A DNA stretch of 64,000 nt, taken from Paralithodes platypus. Lineage: Eukaryota > Arthropoda > Malacostraca > Decapoda > Lithodidae. The first letter of the stretch is position 1, and each line of letters starts with the position of its first letter. A program made the translations under genes and the position numbers. The notes below the pieces were generated by a model. That model was given only the letters and a program-made list of their open reading frames with translations. It ran no database searches and had not been told where the DNA came from. Below are positions 43,863 through 56,659 of this stretch, in pieces. The stretch covers positions 18,922,556 to 18,986,555 of the forward strand of contig CM064506.1 of assembly GCA_032716605.1 (NCBI GenBank), written 5' to 3'.

Positions 43863-44695
43863 TGACTATTTCTTGCCCGGTTGAGATGAATAGGGTATAG
43901 TATGATATACCGTAGAACATATATTAGTGTTTCAGTTTTGTACTCAATCTGTCTCAAGATCTGGTATTAGAGTATTTTGTATATTATTGCTTCTCATTAA
44001 TGTTAGCAGTACAGTCACATTCATAAGTTGGGTCCTACCTCTACAATTTGAACTTTGTTTTATTCTCTTGATTTGTAATTTTCATCTATTTATTTATATA
44101 ATTTCTTTTTTGTATTGAATTACCTGTATCATTATTTTTTAGCTGTATGTGTGCCAGATGAGCCCACAGAATCATTAAAACAAATAAAATAAATAAATCT
44201 CCACCAAAAGTTTAAGAATCTTGCATAATTAATCTTTATGTATAGACTCCGGCATATACCCCATAGCTGGGGGTGGCCAACTCGAGACAGAGCCCGAACA
44301 GAAACAACATTTAAAGTTCCAATTCTTAGGGTCCGGGACTACTTTTGTATTCCCTCGCCCCTTTCTCTGTCTCGTCTAGTAGGTTAATTTTACAAGGGGA
44401 GGAGGATTCCTAGCCCCCTGCCTGTTAAATATTGTTCAATTAATTTTTGTTAGAGTGAGATGCCAAGTTGAAAGTCTATAGGTAATACCGTACCCAATTT
44501 TTGAGCGCAACTGTACATTTACTTGTAGATCATAAAAACAGTTACTAGTTTAATTTTTACTTTGTAGACTATATGTTTCCTCAGTTTGAGAAATGCATTA
44601 CTACAGTATACGGCATGTCTCCAATCAATTTACATAGGAATTATTACATTGCTTATGTTTTCTTTTCTGTTATTGTTTTCCACCAAACTATGTTC
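43863..44695. other. unassigned stretch with a repeat Q fragment
   Basis: 44247-44310 matches repeat Q (CATACCCCATAGCTGGGGGT, CGAGACAGAGCCCGAACAG). No gene seen. Confidence 0.5.
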
Positions 44696-44765
44696 TTAAG
44701 GGGAGATGGGCCATTTTTCTGGTCCCTTTTCTCCCTTGTGTTAAGCCCCATTTGTTTTGAGATTA

Positions 44766-46198
44766 CAGTGAACCCTCAAATTAAGCGGGGGATGCATACT
44801 GTGCTGTCGGCGCGTAGCTTCATTTGCGCGTACATGGAAGTTAAATATAGATGGGGAAAATAGGTATTGGTCTGGCTCCGACCGAACGTTTTACTTTTCT
44901 ACCTTTCATCACCTAAAAACCACAATACAGTGTATATATAATATATTACTGTACAAAGATGTTTTTATAACTTAAACTACCACACAAAATACATTTAATG
45001 TATACAAATAAGACACAAACGTAAATGAACTCACATTGGTAGTGGTTGAGCAACGCTGATGTAATGGATCTGCGCCATCGATCGATAGCACTGCACCCGA
45101 AACGGATCGACCGAAATAATAGGTCTAGTGGTAGTTTTGAATCAAAAAGTAATACACCCTTTATATAGTTTCATACATAGTGTCAAGTGAGATAGATCAA
45201 TAGCTCATATACATATTATGGAATTGGCTTCACATCATTTAGCCAGGGGAGAGCAGTAAGCTTTGAAACGACTTTCGAGAGAAGTGTAAACCATCTCGCC
45301 CCAACTCCTGAACAGAAACAGATCTTCCATTTCCGATTTTGGTTGGTCAATAAATGATACATGCAATGAAAACTGCGGGGAGACTCTTAAGAGTGAGTGA
45401 AAAAAAAATCAACTTTTGACATCGAAAAAAAAAAAAAAAAAAAAAATTGGCCCCTGGGCCATGCAAAATCTCAGTCCTCTACCTCCCCTCCTTCCCCACT
45501 TTCCTCCTCTCCTTCAGTTATCACCTATTTTCCCTGTTATTCCCTTATTCTGAGGTATATTTTCGTGCTAACATTAGCGAGTTGCAAGCAGGGTATTGTC
45601 ATCACTGATGGCAAGCGAGTGCAAGAGAGAGAGAGAGAGAGAGAGTATCGATCGACTGTGTCTCAGTGGCCTTGGGGGAAATTGGCGGGAAAGCAGATTG
45701 CCTCACCCATACATTATACAACTCGCGGGCTATATCTCCGATTTTGACCATCCAAACGCTGTTTTCACTCGTTTTATTGTTGTTTCAGGTTAATACCTTT
45801 ATAATCAACCCATAATAGGCGCATATGGATAAGTATTAATGCTATTAATGGCACAATGAATATTTTAGTGACGGAAACACCTCAAATACGTCAGCACAGG
45901 GGGACGTTTCCAATTACCCCCATGCGCACTTCAGAGGTTAATAGATTCATAATATCCTGTTGTGCTTTATAGATAGATAATAGTTTGGTACGGGAGATGT
46001 CTCTCCACAGTCAATGGTGACGCCATAGGAGGGCCCGGCGTCACGCCAATATGGCTGCCCGACACTCGTACAGATACTAATCGACTCCCGCTCAGGGCGG
46101 AGCCGCGTACATTTGAATAATGGAGCGTATTTTTTAATTTTTTGCCTCGATTGTGGTTCAAGCGTAGCTTTGATTGCGCGTATTTTGAGGGTTCAGTG
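44766..46198. mobile_element. mariner-like element, middle layer
   Basis: CAGTGAACCCTCAAATTAAG at the left; GCGCGTATTTTGAGGGTTCA then GTG at the right, with TA at 44764-44765 and 46199-46200. It is 1433 bp including a nested MITE. No transposase frame is seen. Confidence 0.85.
45369..45941 (+). mobile_element. family R MITE copy 4, inner layer
   Basis: Starts AAACTGCGGGGAGACTCTTA (the first bases of the family are lost) and ends CACTTCAGAGGTTAA. It contains the A-run, the (GA)n tract and the CATATGGATAAGTATTAATG block. Confidence 0.83.
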
Positions 46199-46476
46199 TA
46201 TAAGACGTTCGGCCGATTAGTTTGGCGATTTTAACACCTTTCGCCCCATTTCGTTATCAATTTTAAGACCTTTCGTGCCATTTAGGTTTCAATTTTTTCC
46301 TGGCGAGCAATAGCAAGACTCAAATTTTAAAAGGAACCGGCTTTTTATATAGAAAAAATTTACAAATTTATCTAGGGGGTGTTTTTCTAAGCTTGATGGA
46401 GGTCTAGTGAGGAAACTAAGAAATAAAGGAATAATTGAATGAATAGTTAAACAAAAAACGGCCCATCTCCCCTTAA

Positions 46477-47009
46477 TAGGTTACCCGCTGATTTGTTAGA
46501 TTTTTGTATATTTCTTTTCTAAACTACAGATGCTCCCCACCAACTATGGTTTTATCAAGCAGAATTATCCTACAGCTTTTGTACCTTATATCTAGATGTC
46601 ATTTGTCTTCATGATATTGCTGAACAACACATCCATATTTGGAATCTGGTAATAATTAAAAGATAATTAAGTAGTACATAATAATGTTCCAATTTACCAC
46701 TTGTGAGATTGTGCCTAATATAAAGATGTTGAAGCTGTGGACATATATTATTTGAGTGTTGATTGAACCATTGTAAAGCGTTTAAGCAGGGTGTCAAATG
46801 AGAGACTTAAAAATCTGTCCTAAAAGCAAGTCTTCTTTTTAGATATTATTATTTTGTATTTATAGTTAAAGTTACGTTGACAGTCTGTTAAGTCTTTGGA
46901 AGTGATAAAATGGCCAAAACAATGCATGTCCATGTACAGCTACGTGCACCTTCTATATTTTGCGATTCTAAACAAGGATTTCTCAATAGTGTAAAAAAAA
47001 TAACCCCTA
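46477..47009. other. unassigned stretch
   Basis: 46895-46930 (GGAAGTGATAAAATGGCCAA) matches 61080-61105, so part of this is a dispersed repeat of unknown type. No gene seen. Confidence 0.4.
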
Positions 47010-47672
47010 TTAACCCGTTGAGCCCCGGCTAGTTATAATATTTTGTTCACCCCAGTCCCAAGCCATTTTCACTTCTTTTTTTTTTTTTTGCTAAAATGGA
47101 AGACAAGGATGAAAAAAAAAAAAAAAAAAAAAAAATCTCCTCGGATATTTTTTTTTTTGGGGGGGGGCCTCAAAAAAATGTGTTGAGCCAAAATGGAAGA
47201 GAATGGTGAGAAATGAAGAAAAAAATCAAACAAAACTCACCTCGGTCATTTGGGGGGGGGGGGGGTCGAAAGGTCGTCTCCCCCGCATGACCACCCGCCC
47301 GGGAGCACTAGGGTGAAAACTGAGTATGGCATTGTACGGCATACATCCTAAGGAGTGTCTCACATAAATCTCAAGCCTCTAGCTCCCATACGACCGGAGT
47401 AATGAAGGTTCAAAGTGGCGGTGAACTAAGGGTGTAAAGTATCCCCACTAAGCCCACCACCACCAGCTGCGCGGCTGTCTTGGCCCGCTCACACCTACCG
47501 GCCCGGCTCCCCCACACACTACAGTACCTCCCCCTCCTATTCTCCCGCCATTTCCTACCTTACGAGCCACGTAACTGATTTTAATATGTCGGACGCACGT
47601 GATGCGTCTCTGGGAGTTGGTGATCAAACACTGCCGACGCATCACGTGCGACGCTGGGTCTCACTGGGTTAA
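47010..47672. mobile_element. 663-bp piggyBac-like TTAA MITE
   Basis: TTAACCCGTTGAGCCCCGGC at the left, GGGTCTCACTGGGTTAA at the right. Related to 20031-20467. Its GC-rich interior has poly(A), poly(T) and poly(G) runs and the repeated block ATCACGTGCG/ CACGTGATGCGTC. Confidence 0.82.
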
Positions 47673-48347
47673 TATCTACAATTATAGTGCGTGAAAATAT
47701 ATATGTATTTTTTAAAAGATTCGAACCGTGGTGGATAAAAGTTTTGTGTAGTCAATCAGCCTCCATTTTAAGGTGCGGCTCCCCTGGCTCTGTTTGAGTA
47801 CCCTGTGACCCTTTTTCTAAGGTAGTCATAGTTTAACCTTAGTGGTATGTGCCAGACCTATGAGAGTTCCGTATGGAGCTCAGTGGTCTGGTTAATCTGC
47901 TCTACATAACTAACTTCTTAGTGGTATGTTCTCATTTTTTTTCCCCTATGTAATTTGATGTGTGAAAATGCTAAGGAAGGTATGATAATAAATATTGCTT
48001 AATAAATATTGCTTAAAGGTAAACAAAAGTATTTAAAGACCTGCGCAACTCTCACAGATCATAATCGAATCCACTCTTGAGCTAATATATTTAAATCATC
48101 AATAGTCTAGATTATTTATTTTTGGATATGGATATTGTCAAAATATCATGAATACAGAGATGTAGAGAGCCGAGTTACGATAAAGACGAATATTAGATGA
48201 AATATGCAAAAACCCTGGAGTTAGGATATATTTTTAACTGGCAATAACGAAAGTGATGTAGGAACACGGAACACGGAAGTAGCCTAAGTAACATAATACG
48301 TTTTGGAAAAGGAAACCAGATTATAATCTTACTTAAAGGTATTATAA
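47673..48347. other. unassigned AT-rich stretch
   Basis: No gene or clear repeat. Confidence 0.35.
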
Positions 48348-48500
48348 TGTAAAACTTGCAAACCAAAACTTATACGAACACAGTAAAAAGACAAAATAAC
48401 TAATAAAAATTGCTATGTAGAAACAACGCTTAAGTAAAATAACGGTATGTGGCAACAACCCTTAAGTAAAATAATAATTTATAAATAATAAGAACAATCT
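48348..48500 (+). repeat. dispersed repeat K, with internal duplication
   Basis: ATAATGTAAAACTTGCAAAC, then GCTATGTAGAAACAACGCTT and a second, diverged GGTATGTGGCAACAACCCTT. Confidence 0.78.
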
Positions 48501-49500
48501 ACCACATAGGGTGTACATTACTACATGTGCAAGTTAATCTGGTTCCCAAGCAAACTAATCGCACACATAACAACGCACTGTCGTCACGTTCAAGGAATTA
48601 GTTAATTTGGGAAGTCTGGGACGTTCTGGTAAATTTGACTAAACTCTGCATGAATAAAGAAACTACAATTAGTGTCAAAATGTTAGGAAGAATAGTGGGG
48701 TCCATGCAGTTTTGTTATGAGCAGATGGAAACTGCACGTTTTATGTTGTCTAACCTTGAGTAAAATAAATGTTATTCATCATAAAAATTAGAATTAGGGT
48801 TGGTAAAGTAAGACTGCGAGAGGGAATGTAAATAAATAATTGAAGTAAATAACTGGCTGCATTCCAATCGTGGTTTTCCATCGTCTCCATAGATGGCGTT
48901 GGTGATGCCTATCAGCTGTGTTATTCTTTACCACACGTGCTAGTGACCACATGATAGGCCTCCGTCTTTATTTATGATTAGATAGGATATTCGGAAAGTC
49001 TCCTGGTGTATTTGAAGTGAATAGTACATTAGTCTTATCTTTTATAAACTAATATAATGTAAAATGAAGCAGTTATAATATTCGTGGCTCAAGTTTCCAT
49101 AGCCTATATGGTCTCTATTTCAATCGTCTGGGTGAGTAATTATAGCCTACGGTCTCAATTTATTTATTTCCATTTGAATTACTACTTCTATTTAGTGCGA
49201 TCCTTATTAGTGCGTTATTTCATGGTCTCACTCTTGCGAAATAGAGAGGGTGCACTGTACTAACAAATGTGTGTGAGCTTTTTTTATGGAAATACTTTAT
49301 ATCCATTTAGATTGTTGTTCAGAGTAAATCGGCTACACTGTATATTAATAAATATATAATATGTATTTATTGATTATAAAGATTTGTTTTGAACATCAAT
49401 CTAAATGGATATATTTGTATAAAGAAAATTAAAAGAGCTCAAGAACCTACAGTAGCTGTACATTTTCCCGTATTCCTTCTCTTCATTAAAATTTTAAAGC
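48501..49500. other. unassigned AT-rich stretch
   Basis: No coding potential. GATTATAAAGATTTG and its surroundings near 49310-49410 (ATCTAAATGGATATA / TATCCATTTAGATTG) form a loose inverted repeat. Confidence 0.35.
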
Positions 49501-49504
49501 CAAA

Positions 49505-50290
49505 TTATCCTGGTTCTGCCTGGCTGAACAGCCCCAAGGCCCCGAGCAATGCCAAGGCCATAACCGAGCGCCCCCACAGAACCCTCCCTGTCTACCACAA
49601 TAAAGCCTGGGTGACTTGTCAAGTTCTTGGATTTGAGATCGGCGCTTATAGTCCGAACCCAGGTCTTCCTCGGTCCACTCCTTGTGGAGGGAGCTGCACC
49701 AAGGGGTGGACCGAGGAAGACCTGGGAACGGACTATACGCGCCGATCTCAAATCCAAGAACTTGAAAAGTGAAGCAGCCCTTAACAGGGTTGCCTGGAAC
49801 GCCGCCATTAGGACAAGAGACTGAAACTGGACGTATGTGTGGAACACTCGGTCTTAAAATTTTATGTATGTATGTATGTACCGAAGCCACTCCATGGCGG
49901 GGAGCTGAGGAGGGTGCGGAAACGCCCGGGAAACCAAAGCCCCACCCAGGGCCCTGTGCCCCTCAGCAATTATGAAGAGAAAGTTGAGGGGCAAAGGGAA
50001 AATTTGACGCTTTGGTTCCCAATCTGTCAACCTCTAGATTGGTAGAAGGGAGGTCAATCCACGGAAGAGACGCCGTCACTTGAGATCTAGAAAACATATA
50101 AGTAAAAGGAACAGTCAGAGTAAGCTATGGGTATGGCAGAGGTCGCTCAGTTCTCACTCTGATAGACCAGCCCATCACCACATGACTAAAACCCAATCCT
50201 CTCCACATCAGCTAGGAAAGGCCCTAGAAAGCCGCCATTGGCGGGGGGATAGCTCCCCTATTTCAACCCTTTTTGGGGTTGGGCACCCGC
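49505..50290 (-). mobile_element. family T retroelement copy 2, split by an RTE hairpin
   Basis: 49510-49612 and 49880-50290 match consecutive parts of family T, as seen intact at 61265-61440. Between them lie the RTE-derived hairpin (49617-49770), its 3' part and a (TATG)n run at 49864-49879. Confidence 0.75.
49617..49845 (+). mobile_element. RTE-like LINE 3' end with inverted duplicate (hairpin)
   Basis: 49705-49824 encodes GPRKTWERTIRADLKSKNLK and then ALNRVAWNAAIR, the typical end of RTE-type RT proteins. 49617-49680 is the reverse complement of 49705-49770 (AGTTCTTGGATTTGAGATCG versus CGATCTCAAATCCAAGAACT), separated by about 25 bp. The tail is (TATG)n. Confidence 0.8.
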
Positions 50291-50431
50291 CCTGGTGTTG
50301 AGTGCCTGTGTTAATACTGCTTACCTTAGTGCCAGTCCACCTGTGGTCACTGCCACCAAGATTGCTCCACCCCACCACTTGGGAGTATTATCAGTCAACA
50401 GCATAAACAATGGGCATACATACTGTACATA

Positions 50432-50617
50432 CAGGTCTCCCTCGATTTACGATTGGGCTACGTTCCTGAAAACCTGATCTTAAATAGCAAAATTGTATAG
50501 CAAACCCTAAAATTAATGTGGTAAATGGGGATGTGCTCTCAGACCAGCCAAAACCCAAACACCTAAAAACCTATAATAATATTGTAAATTGGGGCATCGG
50601 ATAGTGAGGGAGATCTG
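50432..50617. mobile_element. mariner/Tc1-like MITE, copy 2
   Basis: CAGGTCTCCCTCGATTTACG at the left and GTGAGGGAGATCTG at the right with TA flanks. Close to the copy at 38904-39081. Confidence 0.85.
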
Positions 50618-51169
50618 TACTATACCATGGGAATTTGAATACATTGATTTTATGAATGGAAGGAAATTTAGTATGATTTAATTAGGAGTGGAGTTTGTCA
50701 TACAATAGTTAATTAATATAATTAACAGTTTTTATAACAAATTATTGTTCTACAGTAAGTCAATCATGTTGTTTTTTCTTTCACATATAAAAGTAAAATT
50801 AAAATAAATAAAGGAGTCTTGGACAGCCTTGATACAAATCCAGTCATTAATGAAATCCTTGCATGGTCAATTTCCAAAGCAAGAAACTACCTCTGAAGTT
50901 AACCTGGCATGGAACACATATCTTATTTATACCTGCAAGAGTTCTAGTATGGAGCTCATGTAGTCTGGTTAAACCAAGAAAATATAAATATTCTTATTAA
51001 TCCTTCAGTATGATGACTTTTTACAATATTATTCTGGCTAACATTTAACACATACTTTATTCAGCTTAAGAGACACATCTCATAGTCTTAGGGTTTAAAA
51101 CTAAATTCAGTAACTTGGTCATTTGGCCAATAGAGGCCTTTCCTTTAGCGTAATAGTATTGTTTTAGAG
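50618..51169. other. unassigned AT-rich stretch
   Basis: No gene or clear repeat. Confidence 0.35.
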
Positions 51170-51250
51170 CCTGCATGGAGGGAGGGTAGCGTGCATACCT
51201 TACAAGCAAGAGGTCAGAAGTTCAATTCCAGCTGGTTGAATGTCTTAGAC
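51170..51250 (+). mobile_element. possible tRNA-like SINE head
   Basis: An A-box-like GGTAGCGTGCATACC and B-box-like AGTTCAATTCC. Weak matches. Confidence 0.4.
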
Positions 51251-51944
51251 ACTGATCCCCCATGGACTCTTAATCCCTCTCTGCAATGGCTGAAATCAGA
51301 GATGCAGTCAACCAGTGTCTCATTTACAATGTGAAGGCTAGCACTTGAGCAGCATGATCGATCTGATTACAGTAGTTACAGACTACGTTCACAACCATAG
51401 CTATTCCAACATTGATAACATTCCACATGCACTTCACACACTATAGTATACACAACAATGAGCAGTTGGGTTAGCAACCCTCCCCCCAAAACAAGCTAGA
51501 AAATCGAATGAATTGCCTCGTGGCTGCCCACTTGGTAATCAAGGCGTTTGTTCATAGATAGATGATAGTATTAGCTATGACACAGAAGGATAAGGTATCA
51601 TTATTTAACATTCCCATATCTTTGGAATTACTAGACCATATTATTAAGCTCAGGAAAGGCCTCCCTTAACCAATTGCTAAGAATTACTTTCCTTATACAT
51701 CAATATTATTATTATTATTAACTACAGGCATTTTCTATTATTGCTCTACTGTAAAAGTATGTTCAAGGGAAAAAGTGTTCAGATTAAGTTACATTGTTGA
51801 GCTATTGACTCCATGGATAACTTACTGAGGTAACCTAGTATCACATTTGCTCACCTTGTATGAATAAGAAAACCATATACCTAGAGGAACATGGATTCTA
51901 GACATCATTAAAATATCCTCACACATGCTGACACTAACAAGGCC
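51251..51944. other. unassigned stretch
   Basis: Small (ATT)n at 51705-51720; no gene seen. Confidence 0.35.
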
Positions 51945-52554
51945 TTAACCCTTAAAACCCCCCGGGTGATGCCATATGGCGTCCAAAGTTTCGCGCCAAG
52001 CAATCCTCCATGGTGCAATCGCTGCCCTATCAGCCTATTGCTGAACTAGGCTTCATCCCCAACCCCTCCTGCAACCTCCCCCCGAAGCCTCTCCCTACAT
52101 CCCCCCCACCCTCTCCCCCTCCTGCAAGCACCCCCAACCATCTCGCCTTTCTCTCGCATGATTGTGTCATGCCACCCACGGCCAGGGTTAGTCTGAGACT
52201 GAGTGAGGGATTATGTGTGGCCTTGTGCTGATCGACATGCACACACACTCATATGTACACACAGGCGAGTATTGATCTATTTGCCTCCAACACATGTATA
52301 CACACGCACACTCAAGGGGTAAAACTGTTACTTGATGCGGTCGCCGTGATAAACATCAAACAAAGCAATTTAGAAGGATGCAGTTTTCAACATTCTCAAG
52401 TTGAATGAAGGCATGTGTATCATGATATTTGGTTTAATTTTGTATTAATACCATGTTCGGAGATACAACTTGTATAAACAAGTTATTTTTGCGCGAAATA
52501 CTCCTAGGTGGGTGGGAGGGCCTTGATTTTAAATCCTCGAAGCCTGGGAGTTAA
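51945..52554. mobile_element. 610-bp piggyBac-like TTAA MITE
   Basis: TTAACCCTTAAAACCCCCCG at the left and CGAAGCCTGGGAGTTAA at the right. Contains a C-rich tract at 52060-52140. The left end has CATATGG. Confidence 0.7.
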
Positions 52555-52877
52555 TAAACTTATCAACGTATCATACAAAAATGTATTCTATTCTATCATA
52601 AAATAACTTTTTGTATCACCTACTATGAATGTCGTCCCCTAATCTTTTAAGAGAATATGACCATCATGTGTTCAAACCAATGTGTACACCCACGGACAAA
52701 AGACGTGAACCACCTTCACATTTATTTTTACAAATACTCCTGAGCCACACTGCATATAACTTGAATATAAAATCTTTGCATATGTGTATTAAGGATTTTT
52801 TTTATTTTACTGTACAGTATTTATTATTTATTTTTTTTCTTCACCAGAGTCAACCAGGGTTGACATTCTGGACGATA
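52555..52877. other. unassigned AT-rich stretch
   Basis: No gene or clear repeat. Confidence 0.35.
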
Positions 52878-53103
52878 TTAACCCAGGAACTTCGATAAGC
52901 CTTCCGGAAGGCATGGTATTTAAAAGTGTACATAAAAATACTCCTTCAAATACCATGCCAATGCCGGGAAATATCTCAAAATTGGGCGACACGTAGAAAG
53001 TATTGGCATCTCTCCATACCACCATCCTCCACTCCTCCCCTGTATACCCCAATCCTCCTCATCTTGACCTTTTTTTTTTTTTTTTTTCCAGTTCATGGGT
53101 TAA
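52878..53103. mobile_element. TTAA MITE, family N, copy 1
   Basis: TTAACCCAGGAACTTCG to CCAGTTCATGGGTTAA. Shares TACCATGCCAATGCCGGGAA and TTGGGCGACACGTAGAAAGT with the copy at 60691-60918. Confidence 0.8.
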
Positions 53104-53925
53104 AAATTTATTAAAACTATTAGCCCATAGCCTATTGAGCAAAAACCCTTACAAGGCTGGAGTGAAATTTTGGAGGCAAGACACTACTTTCGACCGTGAC
53201 TCTACTACAATTACTACTGTATTATGTCCAAGAAATTCAGATAACCTATGTAATGGGAATCTAGTGTTGTAGATATGGAATCCGGCATTACTGTACCAAG
53301 TCACTTCCCACCATATTTTACTAAAATAAAAATATTAATCATGCAAAATTATTACTTTTTATTTACCATTAGCTACAGTATATCTAAATTTGTGTTTTCA
53401 TTTTTTTCCCAAATTTAAATAGAGGGATATACAACTTACACAAATCTCTGACTGCAAAAGGTAGTATTAATGAAATGAAATATCAGGATACAAAATTTGA
53501 TATAATGACTGGAGAAAGGCAAAATATGATTTATGTTGTTCTTCAAAGTAGAGAGCATGTGGTTATATAGAATAATTATTATTACTCAAAAGTGTAGACT
53601 GGGTTAGTTTTGTTAGTGAAAGTGACTGGTTGAATGTGATAATGAATACTCTTTCTCTCACCATATTGTGTGACGAAAAGTGTCTATATAAATGAAAATA
53701 TCTTGTATATTGAATTACTCTTATGCTATGGCATGGATAGCTTCTTGTTTATATATTCAAGATAGTCTGTGTACAAATATTATCAAGTGTTCGTATACTC
53801 TGATGCAAGTTTACCTTTTAGATTATATTTTAGGAAAGAGTTAAGCCGGTATCACACAAGCACTTTTGTCTCAACTTTTATCGCGATCACTGGGCTGGCT
53901 TCAATGAGCTAAAACTTTCATAATA
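53104..53925. other. unassigned AT-rich stretch
   Basis: Only ATCACACAAGCACTTTTG near 53852, an end of the GTCACACGAGC-type MITE, is recognised. Confidence 0.4.
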
Positions 53926-53991
53926 GTTGTCTCTTAAACTCGTATATCCTAATAATTCTGTCTCTTAAACGCCCATATCATAATAATTCTG

Positions 53992-54928
53992 TTAACCCCT
54001 TCGACCCCAAGGATGCACGTTATGCGTTGCCTATGTATGTAACACACAGTATCCCGAAAGGGATTAAAATAGGGGAGCTATCCCCCCCACCAAAGGCGGC
54101 TTTCTAGGGCCTTTCCTAGCTGATGCTGAGAGGATTGGGTTCTAGTCATGTGGTGATGGGCTGGTCTATCAGAGTGAGAACTGAGCGATCTCTGCCATAC
54201 CCATAGCTTACTCTGACTGTTCCTTTTACTTATATATTTTCTAGATCTCAAGTGACGGCGTCTCTTCCGTGGATTGACCTCCCAATCTACCAAGATTGGA
54301 AGCCAAAGCGTCACATTTTTCCTTTGCCCCTCAACTTTCTCTTCATAATTGCTGAGGGGCACAGGGCCCTGGGTGGGGCTTTGGTTTCCCAGGCGTTTCC
54401 GCACCCTCCTCAGCTCCCCGCCATGGAGTGGCTTCAGTTACCCTTTATTGTGGTAGGCAGGGAGGGTTCTGTGGGGTTGCTCGGTTATGGCCTTGGCCTT
54501 CCTCGGGGCCTTGGGGCTGTTTGCCCAGGAAGTCTGGGGAACAACAACAACACACAGTACCAGCGACGCAACGGTTAAGTCCGCCTTAATTACTCTTGTC
54601 CTATGGCACCTAGAGGGTTCAGATTTGTATGGGAACTACATTAAGATCCCACAGAACAATACAGATGGTTGGCAACCCTCCAAGTCCAGCCGAGTGCGTG
54701 TGGGCGCGCGCAGGAGTGATTTTCCAGTATATTGCCTACCCATCACCTCACGTTAATTGTGACTTTCCCTCGCCCCCCAGGATCCCTAAATGACCTAAGT
54801 GAGTGGTTTTATGTTGTTTCCTTCATTACTAGCCTATCCCATGTGTTTTCAGCGAAAACCAATAATTGACAAGTGTCTGGTCCTGGATTTTGTTTTTTTA
54901 TTATATCGCTTTGGGTCCAGTGGGTTAA
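53992..54928. mobile_element. piggyBac-like TTAA MITE carrying a family T retroelement
   Basis: TTAACCCCTTCGACCCCAAG at the left; TTTGGGTCCAGTGGGTTAA at the right. The target TTAA is that of a minisatellite E unit. Family T copy 3 (54065-54555, here reading with its AAC tail on the + strand) is nested inside. Confidence 0.82.
54065..54555 (+). mobile_element. AAC-tailed retroelement, family T, copy 3
   Basis: Starts near GGGGAGCTATCCCCCCCACC and ends GGGGAACAACAACAACAC, showing the (AAC)n tail directly on this strand. Confidence 0.8.
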
Positions 54929-55014
54929 ACTCAAATAACCTAATAATTCTGTCTCTTAAACTCCTATATCAAAATAATTCTGTCTCTTAAACTCATATAT
55001 AATAATTACGTCTC

Positions 55015-56631
55015 TTACCTTTGGATACCTTTGGATGTGTTCGCCGCTCTTCTAGCGGCACCAAGGAGCGCGACGCCCCTCGTTATGGGTGGTGATTTGG
55101 TGCAGTAGACTGTTTGAAGCGACAGCTCGCTCCCTTGCGAGGATGGGCTCGTCTGGCACTTTTTGCAGTTCGACATCTAGGGCTCTCTTGAAGTTGTCTA
55201 ACGAGATGTCCCTCATGTCTCTTACTCGCCGTGGGAGTTTGTTGAAGAGACATGGGCCTCTGTGTGATAACCAGCCCTCTCGCAGAGAGCCCATAGCACC
55301 CCTGTTATTCATCCGGGGGATTTCGCATTCCCAGCCTCTCCTATCACTGAATTTCATGACTATCGGAGTATGTAGGTTTGGTACTAAACCCTCTGCGATT
55401 TTCCACGTGTATATTATTAGGTAACGTTCTCTTCTACGTTCCAGTGAGTACAGATTCAGTGCTCTTAAACGCTCCCAATAGTGTAGATGTTTTATCGAAC
55501 TTATATGCGAAGTGAAATTTCTTTGTACACTCTCTACGTCATTTATTTCACCTGCTTTGTATGGGGATGTTAATACGCTACAGTATTCAAGCCGCGGTAG
55601 CACTAGAGATTTGAAGAGCGTTATCATAGGCAATTCACCGCGTGTTTTAAAAGTACACAGAATCCAACCCGTTAAGACGTTTCGCAGCCGCCACTTTGAC
55701 CTGGTTATGTACTTTGAAACCCATATTTTCAGACATTAATACCCCAAGGTCTTTCACACTGTCTTTCCGTTCTATTATGTGGTTAGATTCTGTTAAGTAA
55801 TTTGTAATTTCTTTAACACCATTATTATCTCCGTACCGTATTAATTGGAATTTTTCCTCATTGAATTGCATGTTGTTTTCCCTGGTCCACTGGTACACTA
55901 CATTCATGTCTTCCTGCAGTCGGCCCGTGTCCTCTTGTGTGTTTACTATCTTGCTTAATTTTGTGTCATCAGCAAAAGACGACACCGTACTGTGTCTGGT
56001 GTTGGTATCTATGTCGCAAATTAGTATGAGGAACAGAAGGGGCGCTAGCACTGTTCCTTGGGGCACTGAGCTTTTGACATCCGAAGGCTCAGAAGTGACT
56101 TGGTTTACTGCTACCGATTGTTTTCGGTTTACGAGGAAATTGTATATCCACCGTCCGATTTTCCCAGTTATACCTTTTGCTTTCAGTTTGTGGGCTATTA
56201 TACCATGGTCACATTTATCAAATGCCTTAGCAAAATCGGTGTAAATGACATCCACGTTTTTCTTTTCTTCTAGCGCTTTAAGAATTTTGTCATAGTGTTC
56301 CAAAAGTTGTGAGAGACATGATCTTCCCGCTCTGAACCCATGTTGACCGGTGTTGTGTAGTTCATTTGTCTCCATGAATGTTGAAATTTTGCTTCGCAGG
56401 ACTCGCTCGAAAACTTTAATGATGTGAGAGGTTAGAGCTACCAGGCGGTAGTTTTTTGGTAGTGCTTTACTCCCTCCTTTATGCAGTGGGGCAATTATTG
56501 CGTTTTTCAAGCTATCTGTTATGTCACCAGTGTCTAGACTCCTTCTCCACATTATAGCCAGGGGTTTTGAGAGGTTTTCCTTACATTTTTTCATTAGGAT
56601 CGAATTCCATGAGTCCGGGCCTGGTGCCGAG
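55015..56631 (-). mobile_element. LINE family L1 copy 4
   Basis: A minus-strand copy from GCACCAGGCCCGGACTC at the right to the tail ATCCAAAGGT repeated, at 55015-55035. It encodes RT from KKCKENLSKPLA through QHGFRAGRS, TDFAKAFDK, VPQGTVLAPLLF and FADDTKL. A frameshift near 55650 joins a stretch ending KRLNGLDSVYF and the C-terminal frame (55633-55052). 5'-truncated; inserted in minisatellite E. Confidence 0.93.
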
Positions 56632-56659
56632 TGGGCACATCATAATAATTGTGTCTGTT

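Larger units (their letters stand above)
44696..46476 (+). mobile_element. G4-family MITE, outer layer of a three-level nest
   Basis: TTAAGGGGAGATGGGCCATT at the left and ACGGCCCATCTCCCCTTAA at the right give near-perfect 20+ bp inverted ends with TTAA duplication. The body is interrupted after TTTTGAGAT and resumes at TAAGACGTTCGGCCG. Confidence 0.9.

Noticed and set aside
43926..44118. Hydrophobic frame that might be a membrane protein
   Set aside because: T-rich sequence gives Phe/Leu/Ile frames by chance; no similarity recognised and no splice context.
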